Source: Candidatus Margulisiibacteriota bacterium
Lineage (GTDB): Bacteria; Margulisbacteria; Termititenacia; Termititenacales; Termititenacaceae
Length of the DNA: 21,145 nucleotides
Direction: 5' to 3'
Assembly (NCBI GenBank): GCA_031267055.1
Contig: JAIRZV010000056.1
Span: forward strand, 1-21,145
Under the pieces are notes generated by a model. The model was not told where the DNA came from. It worked only from the letters and a program-made list of their open reading frames with translations, and made no database searches. Made by a program: the position numbers and the translations under genes. Shown here in pieces: positions 1-7,202 of this stretch (position 1 is the first letter of the stretch; each line of letters begins with the position of its first letter).

Positions 1-359
1 GGCTCAATCTCGAGTATGCGCATCAGGTCATCGAGAGCGCTTATGAGCCGGACGTCAAATTGCTGTCCGACACCTGGACGCTGTCGTGGGCTATGACGCT
101 GGGGCCGTGGCCCGAGCCGCCGCGGCGCCATCAAACTCCGGCGGAAGGCATCGCCACGCGGCAGGAGTATTTGCGCCAAAAAATTGCTTACAACGTGACG
201 CAAATCCAAAAATACGACACTTTGATCGCCAAGTACAATCAAAAATTTTTGGACCAGACCGCGACTGAAGCCGAGTTAAAAGAACGCGATTTTCTGCTCG
301 GTCAGCGCGATCAATTAGAAACGGACAATCAAAAAATGCTGGAGTTGCTGGAGAAATAG
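1..359 (+). CDS. 3' end of an unrecognised protein with a coiled-coil tail (5' truncated)
   Basis: The window opens inside this reading frame (codons in phase from base 3) and it runs without a stop to TAG at 357-359, leaving 118 C-terminal residues. I see no start codon with a ribosome site, so the gene begins upstream of the window. The first half is Trp- and Pro-rich (motifs LSWAMTLGPW and PEPPRR). The last 70 residues are charged, Gln/Lys/Glu-rich and helical with heptad-like Leu/Ile spacing, which suggests a coiled coil. There is no signal or membrane segment in the visible part. I do not recognise the family. The next gene follows after 55 bp with its own promoter, so the two need not be co-transcribed. 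Confidence 0.6.
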   Translation, partial: LNLEYAHQVIESAYEPDVKLLSDTWTLSWAMTLGPWPEPPRRHQTPAEGIATRQEYLRQKIAYNVTQIQKYDTLIAKYNQKFLDQTATEAELKERDFLLGQRDQLETDNQKMLELLEK

Positions 360-381
360 CAATCCTCTGTATAAATTAGTT

Positions 382-408
382 TTGCGAAAATTTCAAATAG
401 GTTATAAT
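382..408 (+). promoter_or_regulatory. Promoter of the ABC ATPase gene, predicted leaderless
   Basis: TTGCGA (382-387) and a perfect TATAAT (403-408) are separated by 15 bp. The ATG at 415 lies 6 nt beyond the -10 box, where transcription would be expected to start, and there is no Shine-Dalgarno sequence. The short spacer is sub-optimal. The start point is inferred. Confidence 0.5.
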
Positions 409-414
409 CAAAAA

Positions 415-1146
415 ATGTACGCGCTAAACGAAGTCAGTTATAGCTTCCAAAAAACCGTGCTGGATAATATTTCGTTGGAAATTCCCGCCGGCCAATTCAC
501 CGGCATCGTCGGGCCAAATGGCAGCGGCAAAACCACCTTGCTACGGCTTTTGAGCGGGTTTTACCGCGCGCCGCAAGGCCGCGTTTTGCTGAACGGCCAA
601 AATCTCGCCAGTCTGCGTCCGCGTGTCCGCGCGCGGCAGATCGCCGTGGTGACACAAATCAATATCTTGAATCCGCAGTTTACCGTTCGGGAAATGCTCG
701 AGCTGGGCCGCGCGCCTTATCACCGCTGGTTTTGGCAGCGGCAGACCGCCACGGAAAAAACGCTGCTGGAAAAAATCACCGCCGATCTCCGGTTGACCGA
801 ACTTTTACCGCGCCGACTCAAAACGCTGTCCGGCGGCGAAATGCAGCGCACTGTTATCGCGCGCGCGCTGGCGCAGGACACACCGGTCTTGCTGCTCGAC
901 GAGCCGGTCAATCATCTGGATATTCATCATCAGTTGGAAATTTTGAGTTATCTTAAAAATCTGACCGCGCAGGGACGGACAATTATCGCCGTCCTGCACG
1001 ATCTGCGTCTGGCGCGGCGTTTTTGCGACAATCTTTTGGTACTGAACAACGGCAAAGTTATTACAGGCCGGCCGGCAGAGCATTTAAAATCCGGTTTGTT
1101 AGCTAGAGTGTTTGAACTACCGGCAGATTCGGAGTTTTTGGCTTAG
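415..1146 (+). CDS. ABC importer ATPase, BtuD/FecE type (cobalamin / Fe-siderophore / heme)
   Basis: This is a 243-residue cytoplasmic ATPase subunit of a type II ABC importer, the usual size for FecE/BtuD. Walker A is GPNGSGKT (33-40), the Q-loop lies in VVTQ, the signature is LSGGEMQR (138-145), Walker B ends in LLLDEP (D162, E163) and the switch His is in VLHDL. All catalytic residues are present. ATG 415 is chosen because the protein then starts at the normal family position; the in-frame TTG at 382 would sit inside the promoter. No permease or binding protein is next to it. The only matching partner in the window is the binding-protein/permease fusion at 7250-8890, and the pairing is inferred. 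Substrate cannot be decided from the ATPase alone. Confidence 0.9.
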   Translation: MYALNEVSYSFQKTVLDNISLEIPAGQFTGIVGPNGSGKTTLLRLLSGFYRAPQGRVLLNGQNLASLRPRVRARQIAVVTQINILNPQFTVREMLELGRAPYHRWFWQRQTATEKTLLEKITADLRLTELLPRRLKTLSGGEMQRTVIARALAQDTPVLLLDEPVNHLDIHHQLEILSYLKNLTAQGRTIIAVLHDLRLARRFCDNLLVLNNGKVITGRPAEHLKSGLLARVFELPADSEFLA

Positions 1147-1349
1147 TTCTGCGCCGCGCTGATCAGGCTATTTATCGCGCCTCTAGTCCAACCGTAATAG
1201 TTTTCTTCAGTACTAAATGAAAGAATACCGGAACTACCTTGCTTCTGTTCAGCACATTCAATTGAACCTGTCAAAAGCTTATTAGTAGTTCTGGTTGTAT
1301 TTTTCGTCGCATCGGTATAAATTTTGTCAATAAGTCTAAAAAAAAGGAT
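1143..1349 (-). pseudogene. Possible remnant: C-terminal 68 codons of an unknown gene
   Basis: On the minus strand an open frame runs from just after a TAA (1350-1352) to a TAA at 1143-1145, with no ATG, GTG or TTG start. The translation looks protein-like (for example SSGILSFSTEENYYGW near the end), which suggests a decapitated gene whose 5' part was lost, perhaps when the XRE gene at 1357 arrived. An open run this long would occur by chance in a few percent of cases, so this is weak evidence. It overlaps the last 4 nt of the ABC ATPase gene tail to tail. No family is recognised. Confidence 0.3.
1295..1321 (+). promoter_or_regulatory. Candidate promoter of the XRE gene at 1357
   Basis: TTGTAT (1295-1300) and TATAAA (1316-1321) are spaced by 15 bp, about 30 nt upstream of the Shine-Dalgarno sequence AAGGA and ATG 1357. 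The spacing is short, so the call is tentative. Confidence 0.3.
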
Positions 1350-1356
1350 TTAGCGC

Positions 1357-1731
1357 ATGGACGTAAAGAATTTAAAAAATATTGTCAGTAAAAAACTGAC
1401 TTTGCTGTTGAAAAACAGCGGCAAAACTCTGGAAGCCACCGCTTACGCTTTGGACATGCCTTTAAGCCAGTATTACAGATTGTTAAAAGGCCAATGCTTG
1501 CCACTCTTGCCCACTTTCCTACATATCAGCAAAATTTATGGGCTGAGCCTGGATTGGTGGTTTGCGGAGAGGGGACTGCCGCAAAAACGAACAGTGTCCG
1601 CTAAAAATTCCACAGAATATCAAATCTTTAAAATATTAAACGGCCTTGCTACCGGAGAGCAAAAAATCGTACTGGCTACATTAAAAACGCTGGCCAAAAG
1701 GTTAAAAACCAGAGTTCCTGATTTGTGCTAA
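1357..1731 (+). CDS. XRE-family (Cro/CI-type) helix-turn-helix regulator, 124 aa
   Basis: Residues about 14-66 form a Cro/CI-like HTH: a helix around KTLEATAYALD, a recognition helix around SQYYRLLKG, then the HISKIYGLSLDWWF segment typical of CI-like repressors. The remaining half, about 55 residues and basic, has no recognised domain and may serve dimerisation. ATG 1357 is supported by AAGGA (about 9 nt upstream). Its TAA stop overlaps the -10 box of thiE, so the two genes are tightly packed but thiE has its own promoter. The gene is AT-richer than the ABC ATPase before it, consistent with recent arrival. The target is unknown; an effect on the neighbouring remnant or on thiE is only a possibility. 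Confidence 0.8.
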   Translation: MDVKNLKNIVSKKLTLLLKNSGKTLEATAYALDMPLSQYYRLLKGQCLPLLPTFLHISKIYGLSLDWWFAERGLPQKRTVSAKNSTEYQIFKILNGLATGEQKIVLATLKTLAKRLKTRVPDLC

Positions 1732-1734
1732 AAT
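1726..1734 (+). promoter_or_regulatory. Extended -10 element of thiE
   Basis: TGCTAAAAT matches the extended -10 form TGnTAnnnT and overlaps the stop codon of the XRE gene. ATG 1745 is 10 nt downstream, predicting a leader of about 4 nt and no Shine-Dalgarno sequence. No convincing -35 box is present, as is usual for extended -10 promoters. Confidence 0.5.
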
Positions 1735-1744
1735 TTTGCTTACT

Positions 1745-2704
1745 ATGCTCAAAACCCATCGCCTTCTCGATGCCAATGTCAACCGCGCGCGGGAAGGACT
1801 GCGTGTGCTGGAAGACATTTGCCGGTTTATTCTTGACGACATTCAATTAACGGACAAAATCAAAACTATACGTCATGTTTTGAAAGACCTAGTCGGCGTC
1901 TCTGACGGACTGCTCGTGGCCAGCCGCGGCGCGGATGAAGATGTGGCCAGAGAACGTCCCGTACCGCGCCGTGCCGACCTGCGCCAGATCGTCACCGCCA
2001 ACGCCAAGCGCGCCGCGGAGGCTTTGCGCGTGCTGGAAGAATTCTGCGCGCACGGCAGTGAAATAAAAGATCAGCGTTATTTGGTTTACGATCTGGAAAA
2101 AATCATCAGACAAAAAATCATTTTACATCAGCCATTTTACCGCGATGTATATGTGATTTCCGACAAACCAAGTGTTTTAATAGACGCGGTAAAGAACGGC
2201 GCGCGCATTGTGCAACTGCGCGATAAAAATTCCGACACGGAAATTATTTATCAGAAATTATTAGAAATCAAAAAACTAAAAGCAGAATATGATTTTGTCT
2301 TGATCGTGAATGATTATCCCGAACTTGTCGCGCGCGCGGATGCGGACGGAGTGCACATCGGGCAGGACACAGACGCGGCGGTAGTCCGCCAAATAATCGG
2401 CGCGGATAAAATACTTGGGCTGACCACGCATAATATCACGCAGGCCCAAAAAGCCGCGGAATTAAAAGTAAATTACATTTCCGCCGGGCCGATCTGGAGT
2501 ACGCCGACTAAACCCGGACGCCAGCCGGTAGGACTGGAATACGTGCGTGAAGTGGCGGCGCAGATCGACCTGCCCTTTGTGGCTATTGGCGGCATAGCCC
2601 CGACCAATGTACGCGATGTGCTGGACGCCGGCGCGGACACTATCGGCGTGGTAAGGAGTGCGAGCAACACGGCGGAGTATTTAAGAATCATTAGAAACCA
2701 GTAG
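1745..2704 (+). CDS. thiE: Bifunctional thiamin protein: ThiD2-type HMP-P kinase domain fused to thiamin-phosphate synthase
   Basis: 319 residues. The N-terminal ~130 residues (from RLLDANVNRAREGLRVLEDI) match the ThiD2 domain, known from other bacteria as a hydroxymethylpyrimidine-phosphate kinase. Residues ~135-319 are the ThiE TIM barrel, which joins HMP-PP and thiazole phosphate to give thiamin phosphate. Landmarks are VQLRDK, VNDYPELV, DGVHIGQ, GLTTHN, SAGPIWSTPTKP and the phosphate-binding FVAIGGI. ATG 1745 is preferred over the in-frame TTG 1736 because homologues begin near KTHRLLDANVNRAREG and because of the promoter position. thiG and thiH, which make the thiazole, lie 2.3 kb downstream on the same strand with two unrelated genes between. 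thiC, thiS and thiF are not in the window. Confidence 0.92.
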   Translation: MLKTHRLLDANVNRAREGLRVLEDICRFILDDIQLTDKIKTIRHVLKDLVGVSDGLLVASRGADEDVARERPVPRRADLRQIVTANAKRAAEALRVLEEFCAHGSEIKDQRYLVYDLEKIIRQKIILHQPFYRDVYVISDKPSVLIDAVKNGARIVQLRDKNSDTEIIYQKLLEIKKLKAEYDFVLIVNDYPELVARADADGVHIGQDTDAAVVRQIIGADKILGLTTHNITQAQKAAELKVNYISAGPIWSTPTKPGRQPVGLEYVREVAAQIDLPFVAIGGIAPTNVRDVLDAGADTIGVVRSASNTAEYLRIIRNQ

Positions 2705-2792
2705 TTTCTTCTGCGGCTATTCTGTTGCCAAAAAAAATGAAACATTTTTACTTATTTAACGATATATAGGAAATTAAAGATAAGGAGTTGCT

Positions 2793-4103
2793 ATGACGGA
2801 TATAATAGTCGGACAAAAGAGTGGCTTATCCAGCGAATACAAAAGCGGAATTATACAGGATAAAAAAAGAGAAACAAGCGTCGCTGAACGTATTGAGAAA
2901 CTGCCAGTTCCAGTGAAAGTGGCATTAGGAATTTTTACAGCGCCCTTATGGTTAATTCTGGGTTTAAGCGGCTGCCAGGCTTCTTCAGCCAAGGAAGCTC
3001 CAGTTCAAACAACCCAACAAAAGCAAAATTCAACTGGAATTGGCAATAACGAGGCCATTCCTGCGCGCAATATTGTTACTGCTTCGATAAAGGACTTGCC
3101 CAAGCTGGATGGCATAACAGAAGGCCAATATAAAACCTTGAATGAATTTACAGTATCTGGTTATTCACCAAATAAATCAATGAATTTTATTGGTTTTAGA
3201 ATGCAGGATTATTTTGGTCAAGAAATAACAATGTACATAGAAAGCGCTGTTACAGACAGCACCGGCAATTGGCTAATGGCCGTAAACAATGTTCCGGTTA
3301 GAACTGAACAAGGTGATATTATGTTGATAAAAACAGCGCGGCTTGATTTTGGCGTATACTTTGCCCTGGATGATTATGGCCCTGCCGGCATGGATTTCAG
3401 CAAAGATAGCCGCACAATCGTGCCAATCGAAAGTGAATTAAATCAACTGCTTGATGTAGAAAAATATATGGCTGCCGGAACAGCGGTCAGCTTTCGCCCA
3501 GAATTATTGCCTGCGGAAGTACAAGATGTTCTGCGCAGGATAAAAACCGGCAATGCTTATGAAAATTATTATAATTATGTAGCCACTAATGTGGATCGTA
3601 TTATTTTCTGTCCACATTTAAATGTAAATATTATGGGCAACGATCTCGGAGGAGCCGTGTCAGAAAACCCCTATAAGCATAATAATGCTTTTTATCCTGA
3701 AGAGAGAGTGATTTTTATTGACTCAAACTATGACAAATTTTTAGCGGGAAACGAGCTGTGGAAATTAGATAATACTTATAATTTATTGAATATAATTAGT
3801 TTAATCGTGCATGAAACAGCGCATCAAGAAATAACGCGCTTAACACAAGAAAACAAAGTTTCTAGTTTATATCTGCATCCTATCCTAACGTTAAATGAAC
3901 GTTTTGCTTATCTTACCCAAATCAAATTTTTGGAAGGTATTATGACTATTGGCGATGACACCACTGTGTATGCCGCAGGTATTTTAAAAGATGAATATTT
4001 GAAAATCATTGCTGCCTGTAATAAAGAACTTGGTCTTGACCTAAACGATAAAAGACTTTTTCCTTATGGACGTCTGGCCGAAATTGTTTCAATAAAAAAA
4101 TGA
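2793..4103 (+). CDS. Putative membrane-anchored zinc metalloprotease (HExxH) lipoprotein
   Basis: 436 residues, family not recognised. A consensus AAGGAG 5 nt upstream fixes ATG 2793. A hydrophobic segment (residues ~41-60) ends in the lipobox-like LSGC with Cys61. The 40-residue polar stretch before it is unusually long for a lipoprotein signal, so a type II membrane anchor is an alternative. Residues ~62-110 look like a flexible Gln/Thr/Ser linker. HETAH at 340-344 is a zincin HExxH motif, and Glu369 in NERFAY is well placed as a third zinc ligand, as in gluzincins. The catalytic domain would face the periplasm or the outside. The gene is clearly AT-richer than the thiamin genes around it and looks inserted between thiE and thiG. 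Peptidase activity is inferred only from the motif. Confidence 0.6.
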   Translation: MTDIIVGQKSGLSSEYKSGIIQDKKRETSVAERIEKLPVPVKVALGIFTAPLWLILGLSGCQASSAKEAPVQTTQQKQNSTGIGNNEAIPARNIVTASIKDLPKLDGITEGQYKTLNEFTVSGYSPNKSMNFIGFRMQDYFGQEITMYIESAVTDSTGNWLMAVNNVPVRTEQGDIMLIKTARLDFGVYFALDDYGPAGMDFSKDSRTIVPIESELNQLLDVEKYMAAGTAVSFRPELLPAEVQDVLRRIKTGNAYENYYNYVATNVDRIIFCPHLNVNIMGNDLGGAVSENPYKHNNAFYPEERVIFIDSNYDKFLAGNELWKLDNTYNLLNIISLIVHETAHQEITRLTQENKVSSLYLHPILTLNERFAYLTQIKFLEGIMTIGDDTTVYAAGILKDEYLKIIAACNKELGLDLNDKRLFPYGRLAEIVSIKK

Positions 4104-4141
4104 ACACAGGCAAAATTGCAGGAAATTTAAGGATTGTCAGA

Positions 4142-4954
4142 CTATAATCGTGTGGTTTGCCTAAATAAATTTTCCAGATAATGTCCGCTTTCCAAAACAT
4201 CTCTTTTGGCGTGCTCGTGCAGGCCGATTTTAGGCAAATCAATCCGGCCAAAATATTTTGGGCCTAGATAGTCGTTTATAGCTTGCCTTTGCTCGTCTGT
4301 AACTCTAGTTTGAAATCTAATCGGCGTGATATGCACAAAATTAGGATAAATTTTATTTTCCGGATCGTTAAGTTTAGCCGCTTTTTCGGGATAGAAAAAA
4401 TTATGTTCCAAGCCATAATTCACAAAATCTGCGCGTAAGTTATTCAGGACATCATAATCCCAACCGGTCAAAATTACCGAATTGTTGGAAGCAAATCCGC
4501 CGATAAAATAAGGGGCCGGATTGGGATAATCTGGATACTCCATAAACAAACTATAAGCCGCTTGCCGCATTTTAACTTTGGGCGTCCTGCTCAAAACCTC
4601 TCGCCAATTTTTTTCGTCTTGATCATATCTGAATAAAGTAATGTGAAAATCGGTGGCCGGCGGATAATAATGTTTTTTCCGCCCGAGATCATCAAGGACA
4701 TTTTCGGCAAGATAATTTTGTACTTCTGTAAATTGTTGAATTACGGAAGTGTCTACAATAGGAAAAACTACACTCAAGTCGAACCAGGGCACAACTGGAT
4801 TGCATACCGCGGCGCTGCTTATTCCCTTCGCTTTAGCTTCAGCGTAATAACCTCGCAACGTGGTATTGTCCGCAATTATTTTTCTGAACATAATTTTCCC
4901 TACTAATTTATCGTAAGTCTGAGATTTTCGTTGCATACTTTTTTGGAAATCCAA
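4142..4954 (-). CDS. 2H phosphoesterase-like protein (2'-5' RNA ligase / cyclic phosphodiesterase superfamily)
   Basis: 270 residues with two HxT motifs, HIT at 104-106 (FHITLFRY) and HIT at 208-210 (VHITPIRF), about 100 residues apart. This is the hallmark of the 2H superfamily, whose members open or form 2',3'-cyclic or 2'-5' phosphodiester bonds in RNA or nucleotides. No signal peptide is seen, so it is probably cytoplasmic. The total length exceeds the ~180-200 residues of bacterial ThpR, with an extra ~50-residue N-terminus. The start is uncertain: ATG 4954 has no Shine-Dalgarno sequence but may be leaderless, and ATG codons at residues 7 and 22 are alternatives. It is divergent from thiG with only 31 bp between the two ATGs and convergent with the metalloprotease gene. 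The substrate is unknown. Confidence 0.65.
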   Translation of the reverse strand: MDFQKSMQRKSQTYDKLVGKIMFRKIIADNTTLRGYYAEAKAKGISSAAVCNPVVPWFDLSVVFPIVDTSVIQQFTEVQNYLAENVLDDLGRKKHYYPPATDFHITLFRYDQDEKNWREVLSRTPKVKMRQAAYSLFMEYPDYPNPAPYFIGGFASNNSVILTGWDYDVLNNLRADFVNYGLEHNFFYPEKAAKLNDPENKIYPNFVHITPIRFQTRVTDEQRQAINDYLGPKYFGRIDLPKIGLHEHAKRDVLESGHYLENLFRQTTRL

Positions 4955-4963
4955 ACTCTGGTA

Positions 4964-4976
4964 ATTATGTTAAAAT
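4964..4976. promoter_or_regulatory. Back-to-back -10 elements for thiG (+) and the 2H gene (-)
   Basis: On the plus strand TGTTAAAAT (4968-4976) is an extended -10 ending 9 nt before thiG ATG 4986. On the minus strand CATAAT (4969-4964) ends 9 nt before ATG 4954. The two boxes overlap, so polymerase could serve only one gene at a time. The plus-strand box is convincing, the minus-strand one only possible. Confidence 0.4.
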
Positions 4977-4985
4977 CACCAAACC

Positions 4986-5762
4986 ATGAACGAACTTATC
5001 ATCGCCGGACAAAAATTGACCAGCCGTTTTTTTCTCGGCACCGGCAAATTTGCCAGCAAAAAACTAATGCGGGAAACTATCGAACTATCCGGCGCGCAAG
5101 TCGTGACTGTCGCTCTACGCCGCGTGGACATTCAGCAAAATGAAGAAAATTTTTTGAATTTCATTCCTCAAAATGTGCAAATTCTCGCCAATACTTCCGG
5201 TGCGCGCAATGCGGACGAGGCAGTGCGCATTGCTAGATTGAGTCAGGCCGCGGGCCTGGGCAATTGGGTAAAAATAGAGGTCATCAATGACAGCAAATAT
5301 CTCCTGCCGGACAATCAGGAAACGCTCAAAGCGACAGAGATTTTGGCGGCGGAAGGCTTTGTCGCACTGCCTTATATCAGCCCCGATCTGTATACGGCGC
5401 GCGCGCTTGTCAAAGCCGGAGCGGCGGCGGTCATGCCGCTAGGTTCGTTAATCGGCAGTAATCAGGGTTTGCAGACCAAACATTTGCTGGAAGTTTTGCG
5501 GCAGGAAATTACCGAAGCGCCGCTGGTGGTCGACGCCGGTCTTGGCGCGCCTTCGCAGGCCGCTGCCGCTCTGGAAATGGGTTATGACGCGGCGCTGGTC
5601 AACACTGCCGTTGCACTTGCGGATGATCCGGTAAAAATGGCGCGGGCTTTTGCTCTGGCGGTCGAGGCCGGACGCGTGGCGTATCTCGCCGGTCAAGCTC
5701 CGGTCGCCTCCGGCGCCAGCGCGTCTTCTCCGCTCACAGGATTTTTGTACAATGCCAGATGA
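4986..5762 (+). CDS. thiG: Thiazole synthase ThiG
   Basis: 258 residues, the normal family length. ThiG condenses 1-deoxy-D-xylulose 5-phosphate with dehydroglycine and ThiS-thiocarboxylate to form the thiazole phosphate of thiamin. Visible landmarks are the start FFLGTGKFAS, the Schiff-base lysine Lys96 in WVKIEVI, the phosphate-binding region AVMPLGSLIGSNQG and the C-terminal VDAGLGAPSQAA / DAALVNTAVA. All expected active-site elements are present. ATG 4986 follows the extended -10 by 9 nt without a Shine-Dalgarno sequence. The stop codon lies 11 nt inside thiH, so the two are translationally coupled. A ThiS sulfur carrier is needed but not encoded in this window. Confidence 0.95.
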   Translation: MNELIIAGQKLTSRFFLGTGKFASKKLMRETIELSGAQVVTVALRRVDIQQNEENFLNFIPQNVQILANTSGARNADEAVRIARLSQAAGLGNWVKIEVINDSKYLLPDNQETLKATEILAAEGFVALPYISPDLYTARALVKAGAAAVMPLGSLIGSNQGLQTKHLLEVLRQEITEAPLVVDAGLGAPSQAAAALEMGYDAALVNTAVALADDPVKMARAFALAVEAGRVAYLAGQAPVASGASASSPLTGFLYNAR

Positions 5763-6789
5763 TACTGCTTCGCGAATATTATTGAAAATATTTAACGATC
5801 AAGACACAGCCTTGCTAGAACAATTGGCGCAGGAAGCGCGGATACTGACCAAACAATATTTTGGCCGGGCTGTCAGTTTGTACGCGCCGTTATATCTGTC
5901 CAATCATTGCGCCAATCAATGCGTGTACTGCGGTTTTCACGCCAGCGTGGACATACCGCGCCGCAAATTAGACGAACAGGAAATAGATGCGGAATGTCAG
6001 GCTCTGGTACGAACAGGTATTCAGAGTATTTTGCTCCTGACTGGTGAGTCGCGCAAACATACGCCGCCGGAATATCTCGAAACAGCGATTAGAATTGCCA
6101 AAAAATATTTTGCCGGCATCGCACTGGAAGTTTATCCGCTGGAGATGGAAGAGTACGCGCGCTTAAACGCCGCAGGCTGCGACGGCGTCACGGTTTTTCA
6201 AGAAACTTACGATCAAGAGCGTTACAAAATCCTGCATCCTGTCGGCAAAAAAAGAGATTACGCTTACCGCTATCAAACGCCGCGCCGCGCCGCTCTGGGC
6301 GGCATGCGCCAGATCACGCTGGGCGTTTTGCTTGGATTAGCTGATTGGCGTCAGGACATTTTGGCTCTGTACGCGCATCTGCGTTCTTTGGAAAAAGAAT
6401 TTCCGGGCGTGGACTACACTTTAAGTTTTCCGCGCTTGCGGGAAGCTTATGATTACAAAGAAAAAAATTATTTAGTCAGTGACGCAGATCTGGCTAAAAT
6501 TATTTGCGCAACGCGTTTACTTTTTCCACGAATTGGCATCAATCTTTCCACGCGGGAAAGCGCGGCTTTTCGCGACAGGGCTGTGCATTTCGGCGTGACG
6601 AAGATTTCCGCCGGCTCCTCAACGGCGGTGGGCGGTTATGTTGCGCCGGGCGCCGAAGCTGTTCGAAGCAATCGCTCCGCCGCGCAATTCGCGGTAAATG
6701 ACGAACGCTCTGTCGCCGCAGTTAAAGCAATGCTGGAGCGGCAGGGTTTTGATCCGGTGTTTACGGACTGGCGTTGTTTGGTCAAATAG
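5752..6789 (+). CDS. thiH: Radical SAM 2-iminoacetate synthase ThiH
   Basis: 345 residues. ThiH cleaves tyrosine with S-adenosylmethionine to give dehydroglycine (2-iminoacetate) for ThiG. The radical-SAM cluster motif CANQCVYC supplies Cys53, Cys57 and Cys60. Other ThiH signatures are SLYAPLYLSNHC, LLLTGESRKHTP, the YPLEMEEY segment, TVFQETYD, and STRESAAFRDRA near the C-terminus. ATG 5752 overlaps the thiG 3' end by 11 nt; upstream in-frame codons would lie deep inside thiG and give no homologous residues. Use of the oxygen-sensitive ThiH rather than the oxidase ThiO fits an anaerobic or microaerophilic cell. The protein is slightly shorter than E. coli ThiH, mainly at the N-terminus. Confidence 0.95.
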   Translation: MPDDTASRILLKIFNDQDTALLEQLAQEARILTKQYFGRAVSLYAPLYLSNHCANQCVYCGFHASVDIPRRKLDEQEIDAECQALVRTGIQSILLLTGESRKHTPPEYLETAIRIAKKYFAGIALEVYPLEMEEYARLNAAGCDGVTVFQETYDQERYKILHPVGKKRDYAYRYQTPRRAALGGMRQITLGVLLGLADWRQDILALYAHLRSLEKEFPGVDYTLSFPRLREAYDYKEKNYLVSDADLAKIICATRLLFPRIGINLSTRESAAFRDRAVHFGVTKISAGSSTAVGGYVAPGAEAVRSNRSAAQFAVNDERSVAAVKAMLERQGFDPVFTDWRCLVK

Positions 6790-6813
6790 ATTGGGGATAA
6801 TTCCAAATGACTT

Positions 6814-7032
6814 TTAGAAATCCAGTAAATCTTTTACGCGGCAGTTTAAACCTCCGGCTATTTTGAAGAGCGTGTAAAAATTCGGATTGCATCTTTCGTT
6901 TTCTATAGCGGAGAGACTGCTCTTGCTGATACTATTTTCACAAGCCAGCTTTTTCAGCGTTATTTTCTTTTCATTCCGCGAGCCGCGAATTTTGCGCGCC
7001 AATAAATTTAAAGCTTCTTTTTTGGCTAACAT
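6814..7032 (-). CDS. Small XRE-family regulator, 72 aa
   Basis: A single Cro/CI-type HTH fills the protein: LARKIRGSRNEKKITLKKLA, the recognition region SISKSSLSAIENER and the closing TLFKIAGGL plus VKDLLDF. It resembles the XRE protein at 13445 (shared pattern SK-x-x-LS-x-IE, TL-x-x-IA-x-G, K-[DE]-L-x-x-F), so both belong to one family of minimal repressors. ATG 7032 is supported by GAGGGG about 10 nt upstream and by a near-consensus promoter. It is convergent with thiH and the stop codons are 24 bp apart. A flanking inverted repeat suggests autoregulation. The target is unknown. Confidence 0.85.
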   Translation of the reverse strand: MLAKKEALNLLARKIRGSRNEKKITLKKLACENSISKSSLSAIENERCNPNFYTLFKIAGGLNCRVKDLLDF

Positions 7033-7045
7033 ATATTTTACCCCT

Positions 7046-7081
7046 CTAATAATTCCTATAACCCAAGAGAATACTTATTAG
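7046..7081. promoter_or_regulatory. Inverted repeat CTAATAA / TTATTAG around the XRE start of transcription
   Basis: CTAATAA (7046-7052) and TTATTAG (7075-7081) are perfect inverted copies 22 bp apart; the second covers the predicted transcription start of the small XRE gene. The position fits an operator for autoregulation. The arms are short and AT-rich, so chance is possible. Confidence 0.3.
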
Positions 7082-7084
7082 GCT

Positions 7085-7112
7085 ATTTTATATACCAACA
7101 GACGATTGTCAA
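7085..7112 (-). promoter_or_regulatory. Sigma-70-type promoter of the 72-aa XRE gene
   Basis: Read on the minus strand, a perfect TTGACA (7112-7107), a 16-bp spacer and TAAAAT (7090-7085). The predicted start at about 7078 gives a 45-nt leader that includes the GAGGGG ribosome site. Confidence 0.65.
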
Positions 7113-7151
7113 GAGTAGATATTATTTAGTATGATAGTGACTTTTTAGTAT

Positions 7152-7197
7152 TATAATAATTAATTTATAATAAACTTTCATTGAAAATTTAAGGAGG
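7152..7197 (+). promoter_or_regulatory. Two TATAAT boxes followed by a consensus Shine-Dalgarno sequence, with almost no gene behind
   Basis: TATAAT occurs at 7152-7157 and 7166-7171, and AAGGAGG at 7191-7197. This is the best ribosome site in the window, yet only a 16-codon frame follows. It is either a microprotein start or the leftover front end of a deleted gene. Confidence 0.35.
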
Positions 7198-7202
7198 ATA
7201 TT

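Noticed and set aside
6791..6806. TTGGGGATAATTCCAA as a terminator between thiH and the XRE gene
   Set aside because: Only four Watson-Crick pairs plus G-T pairs and no clear T-run; too weak.
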